DNA from: CBDFKU01 sp965248975
Lineage (GTDB): Bacteria > Chloroflexota > Dehalococcoidia > Lucifugimonadales > JAGWBF01
DNA: 64,000 nt
NCBI GenBank assembly: GCA_965248975.1
Contig: CBDFKU010000014.1
Location: forward strand, 186,001 to 250,000
Direction: 5' to 3'
Position 1 is the stretch's first letter. Every line of letters starts with the position of its first letter. This document shows, piece by piece, positions 15,180 to 25,490 of this stretch. The notes beneath the pieces are model-generated. The model saw only the letters and a list, made by a program, of their open reading frames with translations, did no database searches and was not told where the DNA came from. Position numbers and translations under genes: made by a program.

Positions 15180-18038
15180 TCAGGCCTTCGCGACCTGGGC
15201 CGGGGCTATAACCAGGCCGGGCGCCCCGGACATGGGGTCGGGTTCGTCGCCTCCCGTCAGCTCCTCGGCCAGCTGGCCGAACAGGCGGGTTGAAGAGACC
15301 AGACCACTGGCGGCTCCCTCCTTCAGCGAGGCCGTTCCTACGAAGCAGCCGTGAGGGGTCCTTACCTCCACCCGGTCTCCATCTCCGATGTTCAAGCTGG
15401 CAGCGTCCTGCGGGCTGATCTCCACCAGCTCGTCCCTCTCGATTCGGTTGGCGCGGCCCTTGACGACCTGGATTTCCCGGTGTGACTGGAGCAATACCCG
15501 TCCCGGCACGAATAGAAGGGGGTAACCGTCACGGCTGCCGGATGTCACACGGAATTTGGGAGCCACAAAGCGGGGCCTTCCCTCCGGGAACCCTTCAGCG
15601 TACAGCACCGCGGTGCCGCCGTGCCCTTCGTCCGGACAGGGCCACTGCATGCCCCGATGCTCCTTCTCCGAGTAGAGCAACTGAATGGGCAGCGGATTTG
15701 ATGTATCGGGGCGAGCGACCAGGATCGCCTCGCCTTCCAGCCTATTGTGGGACACTCCGGCGTATATAGGCACCAGCGAGGCGATCTCCTCCATCACCTG
15801 GGTCGAGCTATCGAAATCGAAGCCGGCGGCGTTCATCCTGCGGGCGATCTGACAGATGGACCACCACTCCGGCCTGGCCTCGCTTTTCTTAGGTGCGATT
15901 ATGGGCCTGAGGAGCTGGATCCGTCGCTCCAGGTTGGTGTAGGTGCCGTCCTTTTCGGCGAAGGAAGAGCGGGGCAGCACCACGTGGGCCTTGCGGGCTA
16001 AGGGGCTGAGGAAATGGTCCTGGACTACCAGGATGTCCAGGATGTCCAGGATGTCCAGCGGGTCGTGATCGCCGTCTGCGGACCAGTCGGAGAGACGGTC
16101 TCCGGACATGCCGGCCCCGTCTCCCACGACCACCATCGCCTTGATCTCCCCCTGTTTCACCGAATCCAGGATACCCCGCAGGTCCAGACCGGGTTCGATT
16201 GGAACCAGGCTTTCCCAGGCCGTTTCCATGTCCATGCGGGCCTGGGAGTCCTCCATGGATCGATATCCGGGGAGCAGGTGGGGCACGCACCCCATGTCCC
16301 AGGCGCCCTGCTCATTGGCTCCCTGCCGCAGCGGGTAGAGGCCGGCGGAGGGCCTGCCCAGGTTGCCGGTGAGAAGGGCCAGGTCGGCCAGCGCCAAGAC
16401 GCAGTCTCTCTGCTGGCCGACGGGCACGTTGTCCAGGGCGTACAATACGGCCGAGGCTCCCGAGCCGGCGTAAGTCTGCGCCGCCTCTTCGATCTGGCTC
16501 CTCGGCACGCCCGTCTCGCTGGCCACCGTGTCCAGGTCAAGGCCGTTCAGGGCCTGCCGAAGCTGGGAGGTGTCCTGCTGTAGCTCCTCCAGCCACTCAT
16601 GATTTTCCAGGCGCCCCTCGACCACGGCCTTGAGCAGCCCGCCCAGCAGCAGGAGCTCGGTGCCGGGCCGAGGCCTGAGCCACAGGTGAGCGTAGCGAGT
16701 AAGTTCCACCTCTCTCGGATCGATGACGATGAGTTGAGCCCCCGCCTTTACCGCCCGTTTGACGGGCACTGCGGCCACGTTATGCTCTTCGGTGGCGTTG
16801 GCGGCAAAGGCGATGATGCAACGGGCATCCTCCAGGTCCCATATGGGGTTGGTGCCGGCACAGTACCCCAGCGTCTCCGCCAGACCCATCACCAGCTCCG
16901 GCCTGGTGTCAGACGCCTGGTCCACGTTGTTGGTCACCATGACGGCGCGGGCGAACTTCTGGGCGAGGTAGTGCTCTTCGTTGGTACTGTTGGGCGAGGT
17001 GAGGATCGCGAACCTGCTGCCCTTGTACGCCGGCAGCTTCAGGGCGATGTAATCCAGGGCCTCGTCCCAGGTGGCCTCCTCCAGGTCTCCCCCCGCCTCA
17101 CGGCGTATGAGGGGCGTCTTTAGGCGGTCCTTCCGGTTCACAAAGTCCAGGCCAAACTTGCCCTTGAAACAGGCCTGGCCCCTGTTGGCGGGGGAGTTGA
17201 GCTCGGGAACGGAGCGAATCACCTTTTCGAAACGGTTCACTTCCAGGTTGAGCTGGCAACCCACCGGGCAATGAGGGCAGATGGTCTTCTCCACCCGGCT
17301 GGCCTTCTCCCACTTGTGGTCGCTCTCCACCAGCGCTCCCACAGGGCAAACGTCGAGGCAAGCGCCGCAGAACTCGCACCCCGACTCCAGCAGGGATGTG
17401 CCGTGGGAGGTACCCACCAGGGCCTGGCCCGCACGCTCGGTGAAGGTGATGGCGTTGTCGCCCCTGACCTCCTCGCACACCCTGACGCACCTGCCGCATA
17501 CGATGCACAGGTTGTAGTCCCGGTCGTAGAAGGGGTCTCCGGTCTCGATGGGAATGTCGCGGTACTTGTAGCTCAGCGGGGATTCCAGCTCCATGTTGAG
17601 GAATCGAACGGTGTCCTTGAGCTCACACCGCTCGTTCTTGGGGCAGGTCACGCAGCGGTCGTTCACCGAAACGTGGCGCAGGCAGACATCCTCGGGCCCG
17701 CACAAGTCCACCCGGTGGCAGGTGAGGCAGCCGTGAGGATGCTCGGAGATGAGCATCTCCATGATGGACCGCCTCAGCTGGTACACGCCATGGCTGTTGT
17801 TGTTTACTACCATTCCCTCTTGCACCGGCAAGGTGCACGAGGCGGGGTAGCCCCGACCTCCTTCGACCTCCACCACGCACATCCTGCACGCGGCAAAGGG
17901 CTTCATCCCGGGGTGATAGCACAGATAGGGGACGTACACACCGGCCTCGATGGCTGCTTCCAGCACCATCTTCCCGGGCCTGGTCTTAACCGCGACCCCG
18001 TCTATGGTTATGGTAATCTCGTCGGTGTTTTCGACCAT
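15180..18038 (-). CDS. NuoG/FdhA-like large Fe-S molybdopterin-fold subunit lacking the catalytic Cys/Sec
   Basis: 952 residues. An N-terminal [2Fe-2S] domain has C40, C51, C54 and C68. An H-C-C-C cluster follows (H100, C104, C107, C113), then two ferredoxin clusters (CIVCGRCVRVC near 178, CEFCGACLDVC near 222) and an FDH-type CPHCPVGC...C cluster near 254. The molybdopterin-fold domains fill the rest. This is the architecture of NAD-linked formate dehydrogenase alpha subunits and NuoG. The formate dehydrogenase segment NNVD..AR.(C/U)H is here NNVDQASDTRP with neither Cys nor Sec, so formate oxidation is doubtful and a NuoG-like electron-transfer role is plausible. It follows nuoF-like and nuoE-like genes in one operon. 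A 9-bp triplet repeat encodes LDILDILDIL near 16030-16058. Confidence 0.85.
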   Translation of the reverse strand: MVENTDEITITIDGVAVKTRPGKMVLEAAIEAGVYVPYLCYHPGMKPFAACRMCVVEVEGGRGYPASCTLPVQEGMVVNNNSHGVYQLRRSIMEMLISEHPHGCLTCHRVDLCGPEDVCLRHVSVNDRCVTCPKNERCELKDTVRFLNMELESPLSYKYRDIPIETGDPFYDRDYNLCIVCGRCVRVCEEVRGDNAITFTERAGQALVGTSHGTSLLESGCEFCGACLDVCPVGALVESDHKWEKASRVEKTICPHCPVGCQLNLEVNRFEKVIRSVPELNSPANRGQACFKGKFGLDFVNRKDRLKTPLIRREAGGDLEEATWDEALDYIALKLPAYKGSRFAILTSPNSTNEEHYLAQKFARAVMVTNNVDQASDTRPELVMGLAETLGYCAGTNPIWDLEDARCIIAFAANATEEHNVAAVPVKRAVKAGAQLIVIDPREVELTRYAHLWLRPRPGTELLLLGGLLKAVVEGRLENHEWLEELQQDTSQLRQALNGLDLDTVASETGVPRSQIEEAAQTYAGSGASAVLYALDNVPVGQQRDCVLALADLALLTGNLGRPSAGLYPLRQGANEQGAWDMGCVPHLLPGYRSMEDSQARMDMETAWESLVPIEPGLDLRGILDSVKQGEIKAMVVVGDGAGMSGDRLSDWSADGDHDPLDILDILDILVVQDHFLSPLARKAHVVLPRSSFAEKDGTYTNLERRIQLLRPIIAPKKSEARPEWWSICQIARRMNAAGFDFDSSTQVMEEIASLVPIYAGVSHNRLEGEAILVARPDTSNPLPIQLLYSEKEHRGMQWPCPDEGHGGTAVLYAEGFPEGRPRFVAPKFRVTSGSRDGYPLLFVPGRVLLQSHREIQVVKGRANRIERDELVEISPQDAASLNIGDGDRVEVRTPHGCFVGTASLKEGAASGLVSSTRLFGQLAEELTGGDEPDPMSGAPGLVIAPAQVAKA
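16030..16058. repeat. 9-bp tandem repeat inside the NuoG/FdhA-like gene
   Basis: GATGTCCAG occurs three times head to tail, encoding LDI-LDI-LDI on the minus strand. Being a multiple of three it would expand or contract in frame. Its position in a surface loop of the molybdopterin-fold region is inferred. Confidence 0.7.
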
Positions 18039-18146
18039 CTTACCTTCCCGCCCTTTGAGAGTTACGCGGGTAACATCTTAGTTCAGGTGTTCCCCGGAAG
18101 TCCAAACACTTTGCCTGAGAAAGTCATCGTGCCGCGTCTAGATGAT

Positions 18147-19862
18147 CTATCTCCGGGTGCGACTGGGAGAATGAGTAGCACCCGGACAGTGCCCCGTCGG
18201 GCAGCGCTTCTCCACCATGTGGGCCTGGAACTCGTCGCCGAAGTATCTCAGCGAGGAAGACACCGGGTTGAACCCCAGCTGACCGTGTCCGCATAGCGAC
18301 CCCGCCTGCATGCTCTGGCCCACCTGACGCATCAGCTCCAGGTCGCCGGGTTCGCTCTGGAAGCTGCAGATGCGCTCCAGCATCTCCAGCAGGTGCGTCA
18401 TCCCCAACCGGCAGGGGAAGCACTTGCCGCAGGACTCGAACTGGCAGAAGGCGATGAGGGCCCGGGTCAGGTCCACGGCGCAGGTGTCTTCGTCCGCGGC
18501 GATTATCCCTCCCGACCCCAGGATGGCCCCAGCCTGGGACATCTCCTCGAAGTCCAGGGGTATCTCCAGCAGGTCGGCGCTGAGCACTCCGCCCAGGGGT
18601 CCTCCCGTCTGCAGCAGCTTCAGGGCCTTGCCGTCGGGGACCCCTCCCGCCATCTCGTGAACCACGTGGTGAAGGGTCATTCCCAGAGGGACCTCCACCA
18701 TCCCGGTGTACCTCAGGTCGCCGGAGAGGCAGAGGATGGCTGTACCCTTGCTGCGGTTCTGGCCGATCCCGGAGAACCACTCTCCCCCCTTGTCGATGAT
18801 CTGGGGGACGTAGGCCAGGGTCTTGACGTTGTTGATGTTGCTGGGCTTGCCGAACAATCCCACCTGGGCCGGGAAGGGAGGCCGGAATCGCGGCATGGCC
18901 CGGGAGCCTTCGATGGACTCCATCAGGGCGGTCTCCTCACCGGACACGTAGGAGTCTCCGGTGAGGGAGACTTCGATGTCGAAGCTGAAGTCGGAGCCGA
19001 GGATACCCTCGCCCAGAAGGCCAAGCTCACGGGCCTGCAGGATCGCTTGCTGAGTCCGGTAGATGGGACCCTCATGGCCGTGACGGATGAACACATAGCC
19101 ATAGCTGGCCCCGGTGGCGTAGCCCGCCAGCACCATTCCTTCCAGCAGGGTATGGGGATCGCTCTCCAGGATGCCCTTGTCGTTGAAGGCCCCGGGATCG
19201 CCCTCCTCGCAGTTGCAGAGGATGTACTTTACCGGCCCCGGCGACCTGGCGAGGAAGCTCCACTTGGTCCCGGTGAGGAAGGCGGCGCCGCCACGACCCC
19301 GCAGGCCCGACGTGGTCACCTCCTCCAGGATCTGCTCGGGGGTCATTTGCGTGATCGCCTTGTGCAGGGCGGTGTAGCCACCGTTGGCGATATACTGGAA
19401 GATATCGCAGGGGTCCACGGTCCCGGCGTTGCGCAGGGCGATGCGCACCTGGTCCTTCATCATAGGGTGCTGAGTCAGGTCCTGGGCGCCGTCGAGACCC
19501 TCTTCGCCCAGGTAGCCAATGGACAAGTCGGCGACGGGCCCCCGCCTCACCAGGTGGGAGTAGACGATGGCGGGCACCTCGCTAGTGTTCACGTTGGCGT
19601 AGAACAGCCGGGAGCCGTTGGCCAGGGTAATGTCCACGAGCGGCTCGGCGAAGCACAGGCCCAGGCAGCCCACCTCGCTCACCACTGCCTCGATGTTGTG
19701 GACCTTGAGCTCGTTTTTCAGGGCTTCGATGATCTGGTCGGCGCCGGCCGCCTTGCCGCAAAGGGCGGTGCCCACCCGTATCCAGGGCACCTTCCCGGAC
19801 GCGAGGGACTCCCACCGGCGCCCGGCTTCCTCACGTATCTCCTCGAAGCTCTGGGCCATCAC
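18147..19862 (-). CDS. NuoF-like NADH-binding flavoprotein with N-terminal thioredoxin-like 2Fe-2S domain
   Basis: 571 residues. Residues 1-120 form a NuoE-type thioredoxin-fold domain (CGKAAGADQI near 31 and VSEVGCLGLC near 63). The NuoF core follows with the FMN/NADH site GLRGRGGAAFLTGTKW, CNCEEGDPGAFNDKGILESD and the [4Fe-4S] ligands ESCGKCFPCRLG plus SLCGHGQ near the C terminus. It oxidises NADH (or reduces NAD+) through FMN. The fused N-terminal domain is typical of HoxF/FdsB/HydB-type soluble modules and not of complex I NuoF. Between the nuoE-like and nuoG-like genes, so one NADH-linked heterotrimer. Confidence 0.93.
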   Translation of the reverse strand: MMAQSFEEIREEAGRRWESLASGKVPWIRVGTALCGKAAGADQIIEALKNELKVHNIEAVVSEVGCLGLCFAEPLVDITLANGSRLFYANVNTSEVPAIVYSHLVRRGPVADLSIGYLGEEGLDGAQDLTQHPMMKDQVRIALRNAGTVDPCDIFQYIANGGYTALHKAITQMTPEQILEEVTTSGLRGRGGAAFLTGTKWSFLARSPGPVKYILCNCEEGDPGAFNDKGILESDPHTLLEGMVLAGYATGASYGYVFIRHGHEGPIYRTQQAILQARELGLLGEGILGSDFSFDIEVSLTGDSYVSGEETALMESIEGSRAMPRFRPPFPAQVGLFGKPSNINNVKTLAYVPQIIDKGGEWFSGIGQNRSKGTAILCLSGDLRYTGMVEVPLGMTLHHVVHEMAGGVPDGKALKLLQTGGPLGGVLSADLLEIPLDFEEMSQAGAILGSGGIIAADEDTCAVDLTRALIAFCQFESCGKCFPCRLGMTHLLEMLERICSFQSEPGDLELMRQVGQSMQAGSLCGHGQLGFNPVSSSLRYFGDEFQAHMVEKRCPTGHCPGATHSPSRTRR

Positions 19863-19881
19863 CGTATCCAGCCCCCGTCTC

Positions 19882-20436
19882 TCATTCTATTTCCCGTTTG
19901 CCTTGGCTGGAGCGGAAGGAATCGACCGTATGCCTGGCCTTCTCGGGAGAGATCCTGCCGACAAGCTGGTGGTCCACGCTGATCACAGGTCCCTGGGCGC
20001 AGGCACCCAGGCAGGTGTTGAACCGCACCGTTACCGTGCCGTCGGGGCTGTCCCCCTCGCCTTCCAGGCCCAGGCCGTCCAGCACGGCCTGAATCACTCC
20101 CATAGCCCCGAGCACGTGGCAGGACGGTCCCCAGCAGACCTCCACGGTGTGGGCTCCGGGTGGAGTGAAGCGGAAGTTGGTGTAGAAGGAGGCCACTCCC
20201 CATACATCGTTGATGGTGGAGCCTGTGAAATTGGCCGCCTCTTCGATGGCCTCCTCCGGCAGATATCCCAACTCGTCCTGGATCGCCAGGAGTGAAGAGA
20301 GGAGGGTAACGGTGCTCTGCTCTTGCGAGGTGAGCGCCTTGGTGGCTCTTGCCCTGAGACCCTCAACGTCGGAGGACAATTTCGCTCCCGCACCGGTTTG
20401 TGGGTCCGTCCGTGACCCACCCGGGCCGCCTGCCAC
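19882..20436 (-). CDS. NuoE-like 2Fe-2S thioredoxin-fold subunit
   Basis: Up to 184 residues. The helical N-terminal part (LLAIQDELGYLPEEAIEEAA) precedes the thioredoxin-like domain, with [2Fe-2S] ligands in VCWGPSCHVLGA and NTCLGACAQGPVI. The GTG at 20436 gives the longest frame, but a TTG at 20379 has GGGAG five nt upstream and begins at the family-like sequence, so the shorter form is quite possible. It carries electrons in the NADH-linked module and starts the three-gene operon, 19 nt before the nuoF-like gene. Confidence 0.9.
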   Translation of the reverse strand: MAGGPGGSRTDPQTGAGAKLSSDVEGLRARATKALTSQEQSTVTLLSSLLAIQDELGYLPEEAIEEAANFTGSTINDVWGVASFYTNFRFTPPGAHTVEVCWGPSCHVLGAMGVIQAVLDGLGLEGEGDSPDGTVTVRFNTCLGACAQGPVISVDHQLVGRISPEKARHTVDSFRSSQGKREIE

Positions 20437-20562
20437 TCGCAGCTACCCGGCTCGGGTCGTGAATTCTGTAACGAAGTGCAGAGCTAATGGTAACACAGCC
20501 CCCATGGGGCTTTCAACACGCGGCAGACATTGGGGCGGCTCACGGTGAGCGGGTATATCCGC

Positions 20563-23500
20563 TCACAGACGGTACTCCTCCGCATGGGCGTCACAGAGCC
20601 AGAGGTAGTGGCCCTCGGGGGTAAGCACCCTTCCGAGGCCGCCCCACGCCTTCAGCGGGTCCGTCTCTTCCAGCAGCTGTCGCAGCGCACGCAGGGCTGA
20701 CCCGGTGGCCCGTTCGTCGCCCGCCTCTCCGGACATCTCCCGCGAGAAGCGGTGCTCCTCGATTCCCTCCAGATCAGGCAGCACCTTCACCAGCTGGTCC
20801 ATCAGCTTCAGGTGGTTTGCGATTAGCTGGCCGGTCCCCGGAGCGGCCACGTTAACCGCGGCGGTCGCGACCGGTGCCGCGTACTTCAGGACCGACACCA
20901 ACCGCCCCAGGTAGGGAGCCATTGTGACGACCCACTCGGGCGGCTGGGGGAGGTCGTAGGTCCCACCCTCGGTGGTGGGGTGCCACTCCCCGGGCTGCTC
21001 ACAGTAAAGGTGTAGCATCTTCTTCTGGCCCGTTAGATTTCGCAGCCACCGGGTTCCCTTCGCCGGCACCAGGGTGAACACCCGGGGGCAGTGGGATTCT
21101 ATCTTGGACTGCTCGATGATGAACTGGCGTTGCACCAGGGCGCGTAGTCCCGTCAGCTCATCTAGGACGGCGTCCCGGCTCCCGGCGACGGCCTCCTTCA
21201 CATTGATCTCCAACTGGTCCAAGCGGCCCATCACCTCTCCCTGGGTCTCCCAGTGGAGCCCGTACATGAGCCCCGGCACCGAAACCAACTCCAGGCTTTC
21301 CTGACACTGGATCTCCTCCGCCGGGGGGTCCCTCTCCAGGGCGCGCTCCAGGTGGCGGTAGTCGAAGCGGAAGGGACAATCCTCGCCGTCGTGGCCGGGA
21401 CAGGGGACGGTGCGCTGGATCGCGTCCCTCAGGCCCTCGAACCTGGCCAGGGTTAGCTCCAGTCCATCCCGCAGGAGTGCGAAGAAATTGTGGGGGTAGG
21501 GGCCTCGGACCGCAAGCTCCAGGTAGCGCTCGTGGGGATAGGACCGGACCAATGCGAGGTGCTTGGGCTGTTCCGGTTCGTCGCCAAAGAGGGCCCCATA
21601 AAACCAGTGCTTACCCGTGGTAAACCGGTGCTGCCGGGCGATGAACCAGGTGGGCACCCCGGCGGGGATGGTGGTGTTGAGGTCGAACCTCATCGAGATT
21701 TCGTTGGTAGTGCCGGGTTCAGGCATGATTCCCTGCCAGGTGCTTTCCAGGTCCACCGGTGGGTCCTGGGAGAGGCGCTCCACCACTATGCTTATGTCCG
21801 GCTGCCGCAGGGTCCGGTAGGACAGGTCGAACCTCTCCATCAGGCGGAGGAAGTGGTCCTGGAGGCCCCGGTCCAGGTCGCCCCAAACCTTCTCCATGAG
21901 GCTGCGTCGGAAGATGCCCAGGGGCTCCTCCAGATCTTCACTGTCCAGGACCCGGTATATGTACTCCGTCACCCACTGGGGGTCCAGCACCACCGTGTCC
22001 TTGAGCTCCTCGTCGTCCTGGTAGCAGAGGAGCTCCCCAAGGTTGTGCAGCCATCCGGCCAGGTATCCGGCATCGTCCCCGTTGACGCCCTCGCCGGCCA
22101 TGGCCTCCCGCAGACGCAGGGCGGTTGTGTGCTGCTCTGGCATCGCCCGGACTGCGCCGGCGGCCTTCAGCCAGGCGGCGGGCCAGCGCTCCCCCATGAA
22201 GGGCAGCTTGGCCGCTTCACCCCGTATAGCCTCCTTTAGGGTATCGATGCCTTCTCCGCTCTTGCTGCTCACCTCCCAGTGGCCCACCACCTGGGGGTAC
22301 CTGCGCTGCAGGTCCTGAAGGGGGACCTGGGCGGGGCGCTCATCGACGTGGGTAGCCACAATAAGCACGGGGCAGTCGGGGGCCATCGCCTGGATAGTGT
22401 CCAGCCAGTAGTACAGCTTGCCCTGCTCCCAGCCGTAGCGGGCGTTCCAGGCCAGCAGATATAAGGACTGCTGGGTCAGGAAAAACTGGTGCGTAGCGTG
22501 GTAGACTTCCTGGCCGCCGAAGTCCCAGGAGTTGAGGCGCATTGCGACCCCAACCTCCGTGGGATGCTCCAGCTCCAGGGGGCCTACTTGGGTGACGTCA
22601 GTTGTGCGATCGCCCTGTGAGGTAACGTCGGATATCTCGATTCCCCTGGTGCTGGCAGCGTTTTCCACGAACTCCTCGCCCCGCAGCACCCGCAGCAGCT
22701 GGGTCTTGCCCACGCCCCCCTCGCCCACGAAAAGCAGCTTGGACACCCACTGGCGCTCCTCACCCCCGGCCCTCCCCCGCAGGTAGGCCAGGATGGCCTT
22801 GGTGCCCTGGGCCACTACACCGGCAGGGGGTTCATGGAGCGGGTTTTCGTCAAGGTCTAGAGTTCGGAGTCCGGTGAGCTGGCCAATCTCCGGGGGAAGG
22901 GATGTGAACTGATTACCGTTTAGGACTAGGGATAGTAGCTCGGTGAGCTGGCCTATCTCTGGGGGAACGGATGCGAGCTGATTGCCATCTAGGTATAGGT
23001 ATCGGAGTTCGGTGAGCTGACCTATCTCCGGGGGAAGGGATGTGAGCTGATTGCGATTTAGGGATAGGGATGCGAGGTGGGTGAGAAGGCCAATCTCCGG
23101 GGGAAGGGATGTGAGCAGATTCCGCCCGAGGGATAAACTTTGGAGGTTGGTAAGCCGGAACATCTCTGGGGGGAGAGAGGTGAGCTGATTCTCTCCGAGG
23201 GATAAGATTCGGAGCTGGGTAAGCTGGCATATCTCCCGAGGGAGGGACGTGAGCTGATACTGGCTAAGGTATAGGGTCGTGAGGTTGGTAAGCCGGAATA
23301 TCTCCGGGGGACAGAGGTGCGCTGATTCCCGTAAAGGTATAGGGTCTTGAGGTTGGTGGACTGGAATATCTCGGGGGAGGAAGAGGTAAATGGGTTCTCG
23401 CTATAAAATAAGGTCTGGAGGTTGGTAAGCCGGCCAATTTCCGGGGGGAGGGAGGTGAGTTGATTCTCCCTTAGGGATAGGGTCTGGAGGTTGGTGAGCC

Positions 23501-24071
23501 GGCCAATCTCCGGGGGAAGGGAGGTGAGTTGATTCTCGTAAAGGTATAGGGTTTGGAGGTTGGTGAGCCGGCCAATCTCTGGGGGAAGGGAGGCGAACTG
23601 ATTCGTGGCAAGGTCTAGGGATTGGAGGTTGCTGAGCCGGTCAATCTCCTGAGGCAGGGAGGCGAACCGATTCTTGGCAAGGTCTAGGGACTGGAGGTTG
23701 GTGAGCCGGCCAATCTCCTGAGGCAGAGAGGCGAGGTGATTCGCGGCAAGGTTTAAGGATTGGAGGTTGGTGAGCCGGCCAATCTCCTGAGGCAGAGAGG
23801 CGAGGTGATTCGCGGCAAGGTTTAAGGATTGGAGGTTGGTGAGCTGGCCAATCTCCGGGGGGAGGGAGGTGAGCTGATTGTCCCTGACGTTTAGAGTCTC
23901 GAGGTTGGTGAGCAAGCCTATCTCTTGGGGGAGAGAGGTGAGCCCGCTGCCCGACAGGTCCAGTTCCGTAACTTGCTCCAGGGCGGCTTTCTCGATGGCC
24001 CGGAGCAGCGCCTCGTCGGATATGGGCCTGCGGTTGCCCGGTAACTCATCACCTATTCCCGGCAGCGTCAT
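20563..24071 (-). CDS. LRR-Roc-COR (ROCO) GTPase protein, frameshifted in a homopolymer
   Basis: One gene in two frames: 24071 to about 23310, then a second frame to 20563, about 1,168 residues if joined. The N-terminal part holds some 17 leucine-rich repeats of 23 residues (for example LTNLQSLNLAANHLASLPQE). The Roc GTPase follows with P-loop GEGGVGKTQ, G3 DFGGQE and G4 THVD, then a COR region and a C-terminal helical tail. The LRR series continues without a break across frames if one C is restored to the CCCCC run (plus strand GGGGG at 23306-23310). There are no stops in the second frame between 23310 and 23163. Bacterial ROCO proteins are GTP-regulated dimers of mostly unknown role. A real pseudogene or an assembly indel are both possible. 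Confidence 0.88.
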
Positions 24072-24163
24072 GGCTTTCGTCCTCGAAATTATGTTCGGTG
24101 GCTATGTCGCTCCCGCCTCACCCCTTCATTCTAGTACCCATGTCGCATATGTCAAAGACTGCG

Positions 24164-25489
24164 CTATCCCCGGCCGAAATCCTGCAGCACGGCCTCCACC
24201 ACCTCTTTACCCAGGCGGACGCTGTAGTTGGTGCCCCGGTCCTCCGGGTATATCTGTGTGGTGTTGGCCAGGTAGAGGCCCTTGATGGGCGTGCGCAGCT
24301 CCGGGATGCGCTGGGTGTAGTTCACCCCGATAATGGGCTGGGCCGCGTCCACTTTGTGGTGGTAGTATTCCTCGATCCACGAAGGGTCGAAGTCGGGGTT
24401 GATCCTTTTCAGGTGGGGCATGAAGTCTTCCAGGAGCTCCTCGGCGCTCATCTGGTAGAGGGGGTTCTGGGTGCTGGGATAGTTGGAGAAGTACACGACG
24501 TGCTTGCCGCCGTAGAGGGACGGGTCCACGAAGTTGGTCTGCTCGATGACGCCCACGAAGGGCATCGTGCGGTCGCCGACGTTGAGCCAGTACATCGGGG
24601 ACAGTTGCCGTTTCAGCACCAGGACCATGAGCACCGCCGACAGGTAGGTCACGTCGTTCAGCTTGCTGGCGTAGGGCTCGGGCAACGGCGGCACCAGCCG
24701 GGTGAAAATGTGGGAAGGGGTGGTGGCGATGACCGCGTCGTAGGGCCTGATCTCCGGGTCACGGCCGGGCATCTCTATCTCTAGCCCCGTGGCCCTGGCG
24801 TCGTCCACCGCCACCTGGCGGACCCCCGTTGACAGGTGCACCTCGCCGCCCATCTCCCCGATCCTGTCTCCCAGGGCCTCGAACACCTCGGCGAAGCTCC
24901 CAAGGGGATAGCCCAGCTTCTCCTTCTCCCATGGCTTCCCCCGGGAGGCCACCCGCAGGTATATCTTGCCCCAGAGCCAGGTCATGCTGATCTCGGCGTA
25001 GTGCTCGCCGAACTTGCCCCGGAGCAGCGGCTCCCAGACCGCCTCGTAGGCCCGTTTGCCCACCCGCTTCTCCAGCCACTCCGTGGCGGTGACCCCCTCG
25101 AACTTGAGGCCGTTTTTGACCTTCTGTAAATAAAGGGTCACCAATCCCAGCCGCAGGCGGTCCGGCAGGCTCAGGGGCTTGAACTTGAGCAGGTCCGATG
25201 GCGAGGCGAACTTCCAGATCCTGCCGGCGTAGTAGAACCCGACCTTGGACTCTATCCAGGCCAGCTTGTGGCCCAGCCCCAGCTCGTGGATAAGGTCCAC
25301 CATGTGCCGGTCGCTCATGAACAGGTGGTGATAGCCCTTCTCCAGCCGGCCTCCGCCGACGTCGAAGGTGGAGGCCTGGCCGCCGAGGAAGGGGGCCCGT
25401 TCGTACACGTGGGCGACGTGCCCTCTTTTCGCCAGGTCGAAGGCTGCCGCCAGACCGGTGGCGCCGCCGCCGATTATGCCGACTTTCAT
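24164..25489 (-). CDS. FAD-dependent amine oxidase/protoporphyrinogen oxidase-like flavoprotein
   Basis: 441 residues from the ATG at 25489 (protein begins MKVGIIGGGATGLAAAFDLA). The longer open frame overlaps the upstream gene and has no family-like sequence. The Rossmann dinucleotide motif GGGATGLAAA is at 7-16, and the flavin oxidase second signature GGQASTF.VGGGRLEKGYH follows. The C terminus (IKGLYLANTTQIYPEDRGTN) is the FAD-contacting end of the amine-oxidase family. Relatives act on carotenoids, porphyrins or UDP-sugars; the substrate here is unclear. It starts 1 nt after the LPG-synthase-like gene ends, so they are co-translated, which may hint at a lipid or cell-envelope substrate. 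Confidence 0.85.
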   Translation of the reverse strand: MKVGIIGGGATGLAAAFDLAKRGHVAHVYERAPFLGGQASTFDVGGGRLEKGYHHLFMSDRHMVDLIHELGLGHKLAWIESKVGFYYAGRIWKFASPSDLLKFKPLSLPDRLRLGLVTLYLQKVKNGLKFEGVTATEWLEKRVGKRAYEAVWEPLLRGKFGEHYAEISMTWLWGKIYLRVASRGKPWEKEKLGYPLGSFAEVFEALGDRIGEMGGEVHLSTGVRQVAVDDARATGLEIEMPGRDPEIRPYDAVIATTPSHIFTRLVPPLPEPYASKLNDVTYLSAVLMVLVLKRQLSPMYWLNVGDRTMPFVGVIEQTNFVDPSLYGGKHVVYFSNYPSTQNPLYQMSAEELLEDFMPHLKRINPDFDPSWIEEYYHHKVDAAQPIIGVNYTQRIPELRTPIKGLYLANTTQIYPEDRGTNYSVRLGKEVVEAVLQDFGRG

Positions 25490-25490
25490 C

